A DNA stretch of 64,000 nt from Pristionchus mayeri (Eukaryota; Nematoda; Chromadorea; Rhabditida; Neodiplogasteridae), in NCBI GenBank assembly GCA_036245805.1, contig BTRK01000002.1, positions 41,026,661 to 41,090,660 of the forward strand, read 5' to 3'. Below, one piece after another: positions 11,062 through 22,759 of this stretch. The position numbers and the translations under genes were made by a program. The notes beneath the pieces were generated by a model. That model did no database searches. It saw only the letters and a program-made list of their open reading frames with translations, and was not told the DNA's origin. Position 1 is the stretch's first letter. Each line of letters starts with the position of its first letter.

Positions 11062-13172
11062 ATGAGGCTCGTCCTTGGATCGGCGCTACTTGCTGCTGCC
11101 TTCGCCGCTCCGTCAGAGCACGTCCGCCAAAAGCGTAGTGGTTTTTCGATGTGAGTTTTACTACTGATTTTCTTGAAAAATAGTTAGAAATTTTCGGTTA
11201 CAGTCGGCGGTCCACTATATTTCGATTGTTATATGTTTACATTTATCAATTTAAACAAACGAGAAAATCGGGCAACTTCAGCTCCCCTGTGATTAGCTCA
11301 TCCTTTCCAGAACGTCTACGCATTGCGTTACGCAGGAGTGCCGAATGAAGCACTTCCTGAGCTCTTTGTAAGTGCTTTTTTATGGTTGCAATATTTTTTC
11401 CAGTGAAAACATTATCAAACTTTACTTTTTTTCAGACAGAACGCTACTTCGACGAGCCAATTACCCATGAGAAGTTCAACAAGTTTATGGAGTGGGCAAG
11501 GAAGTGGAACATCCCAAAGGTGGATTTGGAAGTGCATTGAAACCAAAACTTTAGAAATGAATTGTATTGTTATGAAAACGATATAGCAACTATTCCTCCG
11601 AAGGAGTGGGATGCCGTTATCTCTAAAACAAACGAACCAGTGAATTTCCAGTAGCTAATGAATCACTTGTCTAGACGAGAACTATGACGTCATGCCGCCT
11701 TCGATATATCAAAGGCGGTATGACGTCATAGTTCTCATCCGATGTAGTGCCGCTTATTATACACGAACGAACAGCTTTACATTTTCAGTTCGAGTACGCT
11801 CGCTACAATGCCACCTCTGAGTCGATCTATTCCGTCGATCCGAATCCGCGACCTGACGTTGACTCCGAATGGGCTAAGGAAAACTATCAGGATCCACCTG
11901 TCGGACCTCTTGAGCAGGTGAAGGGCACTTTAAATAATAATTTTACACTACGAATTATTGTATATTTAGATACAACTTTATGAAGAGAACATATTTTTGA
12001 AAAACAATATTTTTTATTATTTTTTTCAGATTCTGAGAGATCACAAGACACGCCTTTCTGACGCGGCCCTTGAGGAATTCTTTGTAAGAAAATAAACCTG
12101 ATATTGAAAAAAATTAAACATTTAAGGCTTCGGGATTCCATCTTGCATCGTTACCAATCACCCATTCTAAGTACCACGACATTGCCAAATGGGCCGAGAA
12201 ATGGATTGTGCCGGAGGTAAATTAATAGGGTTGGGAAACGTCGTCACTTGAGAAATAGCAAAAATTTGCCATCCGATTTATTGTTTGTAGGTTAGTTACT
12301 CAGACGTTATACAAATATGCTTTGCAAGTTTCATAGGTGGTTGTACCAAATGAAAAAAATGAATATCTACAGGTCGAACATGCAGCGAAGGAGCTCATTT
12401 CCGAATATCCTGTGAATCCACCTGCAGATTTTGATGCACGTTGCATTGAAATGGTTTGCAAAAATGTTGTTAATTCAAAAAAAAGTAAATTCCTAGATAT
12501 TTAAAATTCCTGCAGGTTCGCGAGGAATTCAGCTCGTATGGTCTTCCTGAGGAAGCTATTAATGAATTCAACGTACGTTACGCATATATTTACGGCATAT
12601 GAAGGGTGAGAGAGATTTAAAGTGCAAGAACATGGGTAATTGCGTGAGTTGGATAGTGAGAGAGATGGGGAGGATGGTAGGAGAAATATTTATTACTTTA
12701 TCGCGCATAGAGGGCATGCTGCTACTAGGGATAATTTACCGAAATTCAGGATGCTGAATTATACAAGAACATATTCAAAGACGAGATACACGATCGAGAG
12801 TTGCAGTGGTGCAAGAAGTGGTCCATGACTAAGGTAGGATATGGTTCACTCTACAGCTTGCATTTATGTAATAATGAATAACTGAAATGATGTATCCTAA
12901 AATAAGGTATCAAATCAAATGTATTAGGAGAAAACTGAATTATGAGGATCGTGTGCATATTTGGATGCTGAGCAAGGATTTAAAATAATAAGTCAATCAG
13001 TCCACTAACACCTATTTAGAATCGGCGTTGTTTTGTGGCTTTAGATAATCGGAGTCATGCACAACTGATAAAATATTTTTAGAGGGACTACGATATCTAC
13101 CTAAGATCTCATCTGATCGGGAAGTTCAAGGAGCTGCTCGCGGCAAGTCCTCTCCCTGAAGAATCGCAGTGA
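11062..13172 (+). pseudogene. Copy 6 of modular secreted family (10 exons, nearly intact)
   Basis: Exons are 11062-11150, 11311-11367, 11436-11519, 11789-11917, 12030-12083, 12127-12216, 12373-12453, 12516-12572, 12750-12833 and 13083-13172. This is the clearest ten-exon copy: signal, a, b, c, a, b, c, a, b, tail. Exons 2-10 are all multiples of three with good splice sites and no stop codon. They carry the cores FNKFMEWARKWNIPK, IAKWAEKW and LQWCKKW. The only defect is exon 1, which is 89 bases and therefore one base short of phase 0 relative to copy 4 (93). That could be a real frameshift, an unseen alternative donor or a base error, so the copy might still be functional. Confidence 0.6.
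11676..11750. repeat. Short MITE with two TGACGTCA motifs
   Basis: The cleanest palindrome of this family: GAGAACTATGACGTCATGCC, a GATATATC centre, then the mirror arm GGTATGACGTCATAGTTCTC. It lies in intron 3 of copy 6. Confidence 0.8.
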
Positions 13173-13317
13173 AAAATATTGTGATATCTACGCATTTTTA
13201 TACGATAAATATTGATAACACAAAGTGTTTGTGCTTCATATGAAAGCAAGAAATAATTTCGGTTGGAAATAATCAAAACGGTGCGAGATATGAAGAAAGA
13301 AAAATTACAATGACTCA

Positions 13318-13937
13318 TTCTCGTGGGCTTGGCAGTGTCCTCATCAGGAGATGGAGGGATTTGGGCGGCTTAGTCATCCAGTCATAGTGAAGGCATTTCG
13401 CGATAAAAGGACGCAGAATAAATCTTAATTCTGCGTGCTCTTTCGTTCATCTAGCAGGGATAGTATGAAACGTGAAGGGAGAGATTTCTCAAGAAGTCAT
13501 CCCTATCCAGTCATAACATTCTTGCATTATTGCGCATCCGAATGCTTTAACGATACGCGCATAAATATTCAGAAAATGTGATCACCGGAAAGCTCTCTAT
13601 CCACCGAAGGTCGTGATGAATCTCGGTTCGTTTCCCTATGTTTTCTCCTTCGAATGATGTTGTATTATTTATTACAGTGTGCATCATACTCGTCATAGTA
13701 CCCATTTCTGCCCTTCCGCCCGGCTTAGGCATTCTTCAAGTTTGTCAAGAGTGCTGCTGATTACTTATTGAAAAAATTGTGTACACTGAGCGTCCCGTAA
13801 TACACTCACTCGTAAGAGTTCGCTATTCACGAAATCAATTCATTGCGTACAGTCGATAGGCCGGTATGGTGTCTGTGGCATGAATATATGATCGCCCAAA
13901 GTACAACTGCATTGAAACACATACGACGGTCAATGCA
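13318..13937 (+). pseudogene. Broken duplicate of the cysteine-rich secreted gene
   Basis: This block is colinear with 16935-17706, which leads into the intact gene at 17354. It keeps the upstream region, the ATG at 13616, the signal region ending ISALPPGLG...LQ (to 13739) and the first intron, up to the acceptor AATGCATTGCAG|GAGTG. The signal exon has an early TGA and indels. Immediately after GAGTG the sequence switches to the start region of a modular family copy (copy 7). The cysteine-coding exons are absent, so the gene is dead. Confidence 0.7.
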
Positions 13938-14170
13938 TTGCAGGAGTGAAGAATCCTCATCTCGAATGCAGTTGATTCACTTCTGCGAATTTTTTGGGAC
14001 GACGATTCATGAATCGAGCATTTCTGTGAGGAGATGTAATCATATCATGTTCTTCTCCTTCTTTTTCCTTTCTTTCCGTGTCTGAATCACCCGTTCGGAA
14101 AGGAAATTTACTGAGGTAGCAAGGCAATTTAATGAGAAACGATTGTAATCGATAGTATTCCTAGCTGTCA
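13938..14170 (-). pseudogene. Copy 7: promoter and start remnant of modular family
   Basis: The minus strand shows the family start context CTGCATTCGAG-ATG (ATG at 13960-13958) and only four matching codons (MRIL) before the sequence joins the broken cysteine-rich gene. The upstream part matches the flanks of copies 2 and 5, but the TATA box is lost. It is a recombination remnant with no coding capacity. Confidence 0.65.
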
Positions 14171-14407
14171 AAGCAAATCGCATAATGCCATTCTCCATTT
14201 TCTCCAGTTTCTCAATAGCTGATTCATCCTTTTCATGGAAATTCGATGGAATTTAGAGAGAAGAATCGATAGTAAACTCGTATTGTCGTTGACTTGTAAG
14301 AAACTATCGAACGCATAATATCACGCAGGAATTATTTTCCAGCATGGTATTTCAATTCCGTCGGTAGGAGCCGACTGACGCTCATTTATGTACTGTATTT
14401 TCGAAAG

Positions 14408-14640
14408 AAAGGCAAAGGTAAAGCCACATCAAGCGATGCTACAGTCGTAAGCGACTACTCTAGGTGGTGTAGTGCGGTGAGGCCGGCCACTGACTACGTA
14501 TCCCTGCTGTTCAAAGTGATTCTAGGGAACGTTACGTTTCGCGACCGAGGTCACTTCAAATTTACTGACCCCGAAGGGATAGAGGGCATGGTTTGCCCAG
14601 GCGGGGGATCGAATTCAGGACCCTTGTGTGACGAGTGTCA
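14408..14640. repeat. SINE-like dispersed repeat
   Basis: A segment from GGCAAAGGTAAAG to GACGAGTGTC is partly shared, inverted, with 49725-49935. One end carries GATCGAATTCAGGACCC, whose reverse complement resembles an RNA polymerase III B box (GGTTCGANTCC). A tRNA-derived SINE is likely but not proven. Confidence 0.45.
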
Positions 14641-14870
14641 ATTTTTTTCGAAAAAAACAAATGTTTTTCCAAAATTTCCTAAAGAAATGTTCGCACAATA
14701 CATAACTGGAACCATCCGAGCACAGGCAATTAGGAATAATACATCGATAATTTATATATCCGCGTTTATTATTCTTATTTAAAATGATTCACATTCGAGA
14801 TTGCTCACATATATTTCAGTTTGTTTTCTAAATTCATCATTCCATTTCTCGGAGAATGAATCGTTCTCTC

Positions 14871-14877
14871 TATAAAA
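14871..14877 (+). promoter_or_regulatory. TATA box of copy 8
   Basis: TATAAAA about 33 bases upstream of the ATG at 14910, followed by CATCATTCGAG-ATG. The surrounding GGAGAATG-ATCG-TCTC is shared with copy 6. Confidence 0.5.
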
Positions 14878-14909
14878 TCGGGAGAATTGATTGACTAACA
14901 TCATTCGAG

Positions 14910-16830
14910 ATGATGATCGTCCTTGGATTGGTGCTTTTTGTTGCTGTATTTCCCGTGCTCACAATATCACTCTAGGTCAGTTTTAGATAACAAAAATCAT
15001 GTATGGGCACACATTTAGATACTAACTATTGCAATTTGATTTGTCATAGGACGCAATTGTTCATACAACCTAGTGCCCATAAATAAGCTGAAGGCCTGGA
15101 CGATATTTTCATGCGTTTGATCATTTCGCTTGTACTTTTTTGACTTTCCAGAGTGTCTTCAAAGCACGCTACCACGGTGTGCCGAATGAAGCCCTACCTG
15201 TTTGTGAGTGTCGTACATTACTCAGGTGTCAATGAACTGTATTAGGACTGGCATACTATTTAACGAGACCGCTTCCCTTTACGTGCAAAATATATTGAAG
15301 AATAAGTTTTGTGGTCTCGCTACATTGCTAACAATTGCCCATGCACTATGCAGTAAATGTTCATTTTTGAAGACCGAACACTTCTTCGACGAGCCAATTT
15401 CTCACGAGAAATTCAACAAGATGATGGAGTGGGGAAAGACGTGGAACATCCCCAGGGTAAAGCTTTTTGCTAAGCAATTATATCACATTATATTGAATTA
15501 CTATGAACTTATCGGAAAAATTATCATTTTAAATTCTCAGATCGAGTACTTTCACTACAACGAAACCTCTGGGTTGATTTACTCCACCGAGCCGAATCCC
15601 CGACCCGACGCAGACTCCGCGTGGGCAAAGGAAAATTATCATGAGCCACCTGTCGGACCTCTTGAGCAGGTGATTCATATTTACAATTATTTTAAATTAT
15701 AAATTATCAAAATGTTATTTTAAAAAAATATTTTTTTATATTTAGGTAAAAGCACAATGTGCTTATGAATTTTGTTTTCAGATTCTGAACGATCACAAGC
15801 CTGAACTGCCTGAAGCGGCTCTCGAGGAATTCTTCGTGAGATATTTACTGTGTATTCAACAAATAATCGTAATACTTCAGGCATCCGGATTCCATCTCGC
15901 CTCCTTTCCAATCACTCACGATAAGTACGACGGCATTGCCAAGTGGGCCGAGAAGTGGAATGTTCCGGAGGTAAATTCTAAGGAATTAGAATCATGTGCA
16001 TGGCTCAATATCAAAGCCATGCATTATTCCCGTTATTATTTTTAGTGGTAGAATCTAGTGGGGACATATACATAAATCATACAGCAACATGCCATCTACA
16101 TCGGCCATACATTGTCTCTCAGGTACAACTATTCATATATTCAGGTCGAACATACAGCGAAGGCGTTCGTTCCTAGATACCCTGTGAAAGCATCTGCATC
16201 GTTTGACGCGTATCGTATTGAAATGATTTGGCTTTTATTAAATGTTGCTCCAATATTTGCAAATAAGGTACATTGAACAATGACTAGTGTATCATGTAAA
16301 ATACAATTAAACAACGTTAACGTATTCCAGATTCGCGAGAGACTCGGCGGATACGGTATTCCGGAGGGAGCAATCGATGAATTTATCGTGAGTTTACACA
16401 TACTTTTACGGCAAATTTATGTGAAAAAATGGTGAGAGTGAGGGAAAGTGAGACAGGAAGTGAGAAAGTGATTAGACACTACTTTGTCGAATATGGCTCT
16501 TGGGAGGTGTGTTGAATCGCCATTGACCAAATTTCAGGCCGGTGAATTCTACGAGCATCCGTTCAAAGACGAGAAGCTCGATCGAGTGATGGAGTGGTTC
16601 AAGAAGTGGGACATCAGCAAGGTGTCGCGGTTATTTTTGCAATAACGAAATGCATTTTTTTAAAATATAATAATCACATTTTTTAATAACATGAATATTA
16701 ATTCATTATCTCATTTACACGTTATTAATATTATTTTCAGGAGCACTACGCTCTCTACCTGAGATCTGCTCTGAAGAGAAAGTTCAGGGCGCTGATCGCG
16801 GCGAGCCCTCTCCGTGAAGAATCCCCGTAA
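14910..16830 (+). pseudogene. Copy 8 of modular secreted family (10 exons, decayed)
   Basis: Exons are 14910-14975, 15152-15203, 15373-15456, 15541-15669, 15782-15835, 15881-15970, 16145-16225, 16331-16387, 16538-16621 and 16741-16830. Lesions sit in the first part and at one splice site. The signal exon ends in an in-frame TAG, exon 2 is 52 bases (5 missing between LP and F), and the donor after exon 7 is AT instead of GT. Exons 3-6 and 8-10 are clean, with cores NKMMEWGKTW, IAKWAEKWNVPE and VMEWFKKWDISK and the tail IAASPLREESP. It is the nearest relative of copies 4 and 6. Confidence 0.75.
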
Positions 16831-17084
16831 TATTGATCTTGATATCTACTGATTTTATGAATCCGATAAATGATAATGCATCATTATTGTGCGTGGGATA
16901 ACACATAGCCAACGAGAAATTTCGTATTTCCCTCGGGAAAAAAATGCCATTGATTCATCCTCATGGCCGTGATGTTGTCTTCTTGGAGAGATGGAGGGAT
17001 GTGGGCGGCTTAGTCATCCAGTCATAGAGAAGAAATTTCGCTAGAAATCTTCAATCTGCGTGTTCTCTCGTTCTTCTGACAAGT

Positions 17085-17195
17085 GAGTTCGTAATTCGGG
17101 CCTTCGTCGCTTCATTTTAAACACTCTCTAGACCGGCCGAGCGGCGAGAGAGTGGGTAGAATGAAGAGACCGTGGTTGCATTTCTCGGACTCAAG
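17085..17195. repeat. Hairpin MITE (GAGTTCG type)
   Basis: GAGTTCGTAATTCGGGCC and TCGTCGCTTCATT pair with GAATGAAGAGACCGTGG...CTCGGACTC across a GACCGG centre. It lies upstream of the cysteine-rich gene. Confidence 0.7.
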
Positions 17196-17353
17196 GGATA
17201 TTACGCAGAGTGAAGGTGGTCATTCCTCAAGAAGCCATCCCTATCCAGTCATAACATGCTTGCATTCATGCGCATCCGAATGCATTCTAAGCGCGCGTAT
17301 AAATATTCACCAAGAGAGAACACCATCAGGATCTCTATCCGCCGACGATCGTG

Positions 17354-19880
17354 ATGCATCTCAGTTCGTTTCCAGATTTGGTCTTCTTACGCTGCATTAT
17401 CTATAATGTTACAGTGTGCATCCTATTCGTCATTCTATCCATTGCTGCCCTTCCGCCCGGCCTAGGCAATCTCCAAGTTGGTGCTACTGATTTACATTTT
17501 GAAAAAAAATTACCTGCAGCGTCTTACTTAGTTTAGCGTATATTCATTCACTCCGAGTTCGCAATTCACAAAATATCTTCATTCCGTACACTTTCTCACC
17601 CCTAGAGTCAATATAGTGTCCATGGCATGGATGGAGGATCTCTCAAATTGCGATTGCATTGTAAAAATACCATGTAATGCAATGTGAGCGGTAAATGCAT
17701 TGCAGGAGTGTGAGTGGTTCGGTACTGGCCTATGGTGCGATCCGGGAAATTGCAACCATGAGTGGACAGAACTCACTCGACGCGGCGGTTGGGGCACATC
17801 GGACATCGCCGATTTCGGAGCGTACGTGTCGCATGTTACTAACAAAAAACCAAGGATGCAGCCACGTCTCATTCATCAAATTACGGCTGCGAAATGTTTT
17901 GATGAATCAGCTAGGACTGTTTAGAGTGCATTAGGTTTTTTTAAAAAAGTGATGAAGCAGTCATATTCAGATTTGAAAGAGAAAAGGAATGCTGGTATTG
18001 TTAAGAGACCGGCTCGGTAAGAATCGAGGGTCCTTCTGTTACGGCCGGACATCGACCTCTTCGATTTCGATCAGAATTTTTTTCTGAATACCCCCATGGG
18101 TCCTCATCACCAAATGGGGTACTATATGAGCCATGGTCCTGAAACATTGAAATGCCGGGTTAGCAAGATTTACGAATTCAAAATTCGGCAAAAACCAATG
18201 GCGAAATGTAGGTCCGAGGTTAGTGTGTTTTAATGACATACTATCCTAGGAAACAAAAACGTGTTATACTTTGGTGCTAGAATCCAATCGCAAACTGATT
18301 TTTCAATGTTGAAATATTAGCTTTTCATTATTTTAAATTTTAAAACAAAAAAGCGCTGCCCGGCGAATAGCTAGTTTCATAGAGCCTAAAATTCTGCATC
18401 GAATAACAATATATAGAAAAAAATCGGAATAGCCATGTTTTGAGATAATCAGGCCTAAATATAAACTTTCGAAAAAAATTCTCACTTGTACCTTCGACTT
18501 TATACTCATTTTGTAGAGCTCTTCAAAATGATCACTTTTTATATTTATCGTTTTTCGCGTACTTCTTATTCTAGCGACTTATGACCGCTGGAACATTTTC
18601 AAGCATTTAAAAAAAATTGAGAAATATGCTATTTTCTAGCTGTCATAAGTCGCTAGGATAAGAATTATGAGAAAAATGATAAACATTAAAAGTGATAAGT
18701 TTTAAGAGCTCTACAAAATGAGTATAAAGTCGAGGGTACCCGTGAGAATTATTTTCGAAATTTTATTTTCAGGCCTGATTATCTCAAAACATGGCTATGC
18801 CGATTTTTTTCGAAATATCCTTATTCGATGCAGAATTTCAAGCTCTACAAAGTTGTCTATTCGACGTGCAGCGCTTTTATCTTTTAAAATTTAAAATAAT
18901 TAAAAACTAATATTTCAAGAATGAAAAATCAGTTTGCGATTGGATTCTAGCACCAAAATATAACGCGTTGTTGTTGCCTAGGATAGTGTGTTATTTAACC
19001 ACACTATCGGAGCTAAATTTCGCCATTGATTTTTGCCGAATTTTGAATTCGTAAAATTTGCTAACCCGGCATTTCTATGTTTCAAGACCATGAGTCATAT
19101 AGTATCCCATTTGGTGATGAGGACCCATGGGGGTATCCAGAAAAAAATTCTGATCGAAATCGGAGAGGTCGATGTCCGGCCTGTCCTGGAGCCTTACCGA
19201 GCCGGTCTCTTAAAGATGGTTAAGAAAAATGATCTAATCATTTTCCAGGGAGTGTCACACAGGCGAGAAGATTCTCTGCTGTCCGACCTTTGCTCTCAGA
19301 GGAAACAAAAATGTAAATATTATGCTATTAGTAAAACAAATACGTAATCATGCAGATACAAATATGTACTGTAATAATAAACACGTATTAAAAGTAGAGA
19401 AAACGTTAATTTTAAAAGGGAGTGATTAGCGATGTGGCACGCATTATGACTCCATCACTATTCTAGGACTGCGACTCGAATCTTGCAGCAGATGGCACAT
19501 GCGGGAAGGGTGAGTAAAAATCCCTTTCGGCGTGACACAGTAATCAGAATATTAAGCTCGTTCAAAAACAATTTCTCACAATTTCTAACATTACTAAGCC
19601 AATAAATTTGCGATTAGCCTCAGTTTCATTTCTTGCAAATTTCAACGAAAGTTCTGCCATCTTACAGGGCGTACCGAGGTTTTCAAAAAGATGGTCATAA
19701 CAAAGGACAATTGGTTCTGGTACGATTACCGGTTAGTCAAACATTTTTCATGAGAATGTCGCCCTTGATTTGACTTTTTTAAAAACTGGATGACAAATAA
19801 GTATTCAGCAAAATTTCAGTTTGGATACGGACGTATGCTGCGACACGAGAGCACTCAAGGTTCCATCACCTAATTATTAA
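17354..19880 (+). CDS. Cysteine-rich secreted protein, 156 aa, 6 exons
   Basis: Exons are 17354-17476, 17706-17821, 19249-19312, 19467-19509, 19668-19731 and 19820-19880. All phases join (0, 2, 0, 1, 2) and the frame runs open to TAA. Residues 20-33 are hydrophobic and look like a signal peptide or anchor, followed by ALPPGLG. The mature part has paired cysteine motifs: CEWFGTGLWC, CHTGEKILCC, CDSNLAADGTC and VCC. This resembles small disulfide-rich secreted proteins of nematodes, but I cannot name the family. Intron 2 (1.4 kb) contains a complete foldback element at 18005-19209, and the coding phase is preserved across it. A decayed duplicate lies at 13318-13937. Function is unknown. Confidence 0.75.
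18005..19209. mobile_element. 1.2-kb foldback element with TTAA target sites
   Basis: Two arms of about 590 bases are near-perfect inverted repeats meeting near 18610. The ends are GAGACCGGCTCGG and CCGAGCCGGTCTC. TTAA lies directly outside both ends (18001-18004 and 19210-19213), the duplication made by piggyBac-type transposases. No transposase frame is present, so it is non-autonomous. The open frames at 18039-18239 and 19033-19347 are mirror images of the arms. It sits inside intron 2 of the cysteine-rich gene. Confidence 0.8.
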
Positions 19881-20638
19881 TCTGTCACATCATTTAACGA
19901 CATATCGCATCGCCTGTCCTAATGTCGTATCTGATCACACTTTTTCAACTCACTATAAATTCTTCAATTATACCTGAAAAGGCAATATGGTATATCAATG
20001 CATCAGTGGTATGGGGCTTTGGTATGACGAAAGGCTCCCTGCGCGAACTTCGTATTTACCACTATTTATCTGTTTTTTTCATTAATAGTTTATTATTTAC
20101 TCTATTTATCTGTTTTTTTCATTAATAGTTTATTATTTACTCGTATGCGTTTACACATTCACTGAAGCCGGCACATTTAATTTAATGAATTCTTGAAAAA
20201 CAAATTTCAGCGAATGATCATACATTATCCGAAAAAGAAGGAGTGACGAATTAAGGTTATAACAGGGCTAAATGAGTGAAAAATGAATTAATGAGAGGGT
20301 GATATTTGTTTTTTTTTGTCAAATTTCATAATGTAAAAACAGCTTCGATACGTTACTAGATAATCCGGCCAACATGTTGGGATGTATTATTTGAAGGATC
20401 AGAAAGGGCGCTTTTTTGTAATCCCAATGGAAGGAAAATGAGTTTTTGAGAAATTAGTAATTCAGAATTTGAAGGCAACATTTGAATTTGAGCGGGAAAC
20501 AAAATAGCGTGTCATCTATCTAGCGATTCCAGAGGAAAAGGTTTTAGCACTTTCCAATTCTGTGTTCCCGCCAATTCACCGACCCAGCGTTACTTCGGAG
20601 ACAAGCTAATTGCATCGACAATATATCAAAAAAAAACA
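19881..20638. other. Intergenic with a 40-bp tandem duplication
   Basis: At 20061-20140 a unit of about 40 bases (CTATTTATCTGTTTTTTTCA...) is present twice in direct order. Nothing else is supported; it is the upstream region of the F-box gene. Confidence 0.5.
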
Positions 20639-22759
20639 ATGGGACTATACGGTGAACAATCCCGGATGATGCATAACTCTAGGTATATCTTCGGAGAAGA
20701 GGTGAGGGTTCTTTGCATGCTATTCATTTCGTTCTTATTGGCTCTCGCTTGCTTCTCGCGTTATATTCCGCCATCCATTGCCGATGTTAGGTTGTGCACA
20801 ATCACCAACAACTGGATAATATATATTTTATTATTCATCATCCATGGAGAATAAAACTCATTGCATTTGAAAGCATGAAAATGTCCAAAACAAGGTCTTC
20901 ATCAACATTAAATTTCAGGATCTTTTGTCAGTTCTTCCCAACGATTGCATTATCGGAGTATTCTCGCAACTTAAACTGTGATTTTGTATTCATATTTTTT
21001 TTTGTATTCATGTTCTTAATTTCATAGGCATCATATGGACTCGATGATGTGCGTAAGTCGGAAAATTAATGAATTGGCTGCGTACCACATACAACACTCT
21101 TTCAAGGAGAAGGCAGAAGCGTTAACAATTGTTCAGGTAGTAAATATTAGGTATTACATTATAATAGTAAATGGGCGCTGTATTCATCGTGTACATGTAA
21201 GTGCACACACATTTATCATCGCGCATGATAGAGCCGAAACCTACCTAACAATGCATCTGTTACTCCTCTGTAGTCACAGACACTCAGAAAATCACTCTGA
21301 AGATCAAGTTGATCAAAAGGGTTACGTATTACAAGCGTAAACTAATTAATATAAAATGGATGCTACTGCGTTTTCATTGAACCTGAGCGTCATTGTATGC
21401 GCTTTTTTCGCAGGGACCTTCATCATTCTCGTTCAAACTGGGCAGCGTTGACGGAGATTTGAATTGTGTGTACATCCTCAACAAGGAACAAATTCAACAG
21501 GAGCAACAACTTAGTGAGACGAAAATAAAATTTCGAGGACCCCCGGACAGTGGATATGAGGTGAGAACATTAATATTCTTACAGTAATTGCATGTTATTT
21601 AGAGCCATTTCGATCTCGACGAACCACTGGATTCGGTCGCGCCTACTCCTCGAACAGTCCTCGAAAAAATGAATGAACGTTTACGCCTATATTATGCGAC
21701 GAAATTTGTACTTTCAAACGTAAGTTCATATTGTGATATCTAATACTTCGTAATTCGTTCATTTAAAAAATGCTTTAAGATACGTATCAACTATTCGATG
21801 CTAAATTTTATGATGGGGATGGATGCAACACTCCAGTGGATTGACTTGAATGGGATAATTGTAGATTCAGATTACGCTCAAGAGTAAGATTTTTTTACTA
21901 ACATTATTTATAACTTCGTTAGATACATAGTTATACGCATTTTGGTCACACTTGGTTATATCGAATGTGTTAGAGAGGAAAGGCTGGCGTAATTTTTCTC
22001 GTTTAGATTTTCTTCCTGGTTATTAAAGCAACCACTGTATAGAATGGATGTTATGAAGCGTCCTGACAAGACTCTTTATAAAATAGTCAACGAGAAGTTT
22101 ATACTTGAATTCGCTAAAGGAACAGAAGACGGCAACGACTATTCTCTGGATTTTATGATTTGTGATGGGATTGCAGATGTAAGCTAAACATGCATATGTT
22201 TCTTCAGTATATATTTCAGAAATGCAGATTCTACCCTTCCAAAACTATATTGGAATATCTTCCTCGTTTTTCGTTCTTTCGGTTAATATCGCTAACACTT
22301 GATTCAAATTGGTTGCCTGAATTATTCGAGGTTAGTATTTTTTAGCATTATTACGCACCCTGCTATCACGCAAGCGAAGTTTGAACACGTGTTGAAAAGT
22401 CGGAGAGGAAAAAAAACTAAAAAAAACTCATTTATAAGAATGCATTTAAGAGTCGGTTGAGGATTCAAAGAGATGGAATTTGGTTCTTCAGCATCAACGA
22501 AGCTGTAACAGCACAGTTCCAAGCGCCCGTTCATCTTCAGGTATCGAGCCAAGCACGTCTAAATTCCCCCTAGATGTCCATTATCGCTCAAAAAGAAATG
22601 TGATATGCATAAGCTGTGTTGTTTCAGTTTCATTCCGGACGGAAAGGAGTGCACCTTCTCAAAGATAATCGAACGGGATATCAAGTGTTCTTCGAGTCGC
22701 ATCAGCGGACCTCAGCTATTTGTTTGTATGCGAAATTCACGAAAATAAAACGAATCTGA
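20639..22759 (+). CDS. F-box-like protein, about 367 aa, 10 exons
   Basis: Exons are 20639-20701, 20919-20977, 21028-21136, 21414-21560, 21603-21719, 21780-21883, 22007-22178, 22220-22330, 22451-22540 and 22628-22759. All phases fit and no stop interrupts. Residues 22 to about 55 (exons 2-3) read DLLSVLPNDCIIGVFSQL, then HHMDSMMCVSRKINELA, the pattern of an F-box (LP.D.I..IF..L....L......R..N.L). Such proteins bind Skp1 in SCF ubiquitin ligases and use their C-terminus to select substrates. The C-terminal 300 residues carry no domain I can name, as in the many rapidly evolving nematode F-box genes. Substrate and expression are unknown. Confidence 0.7.
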
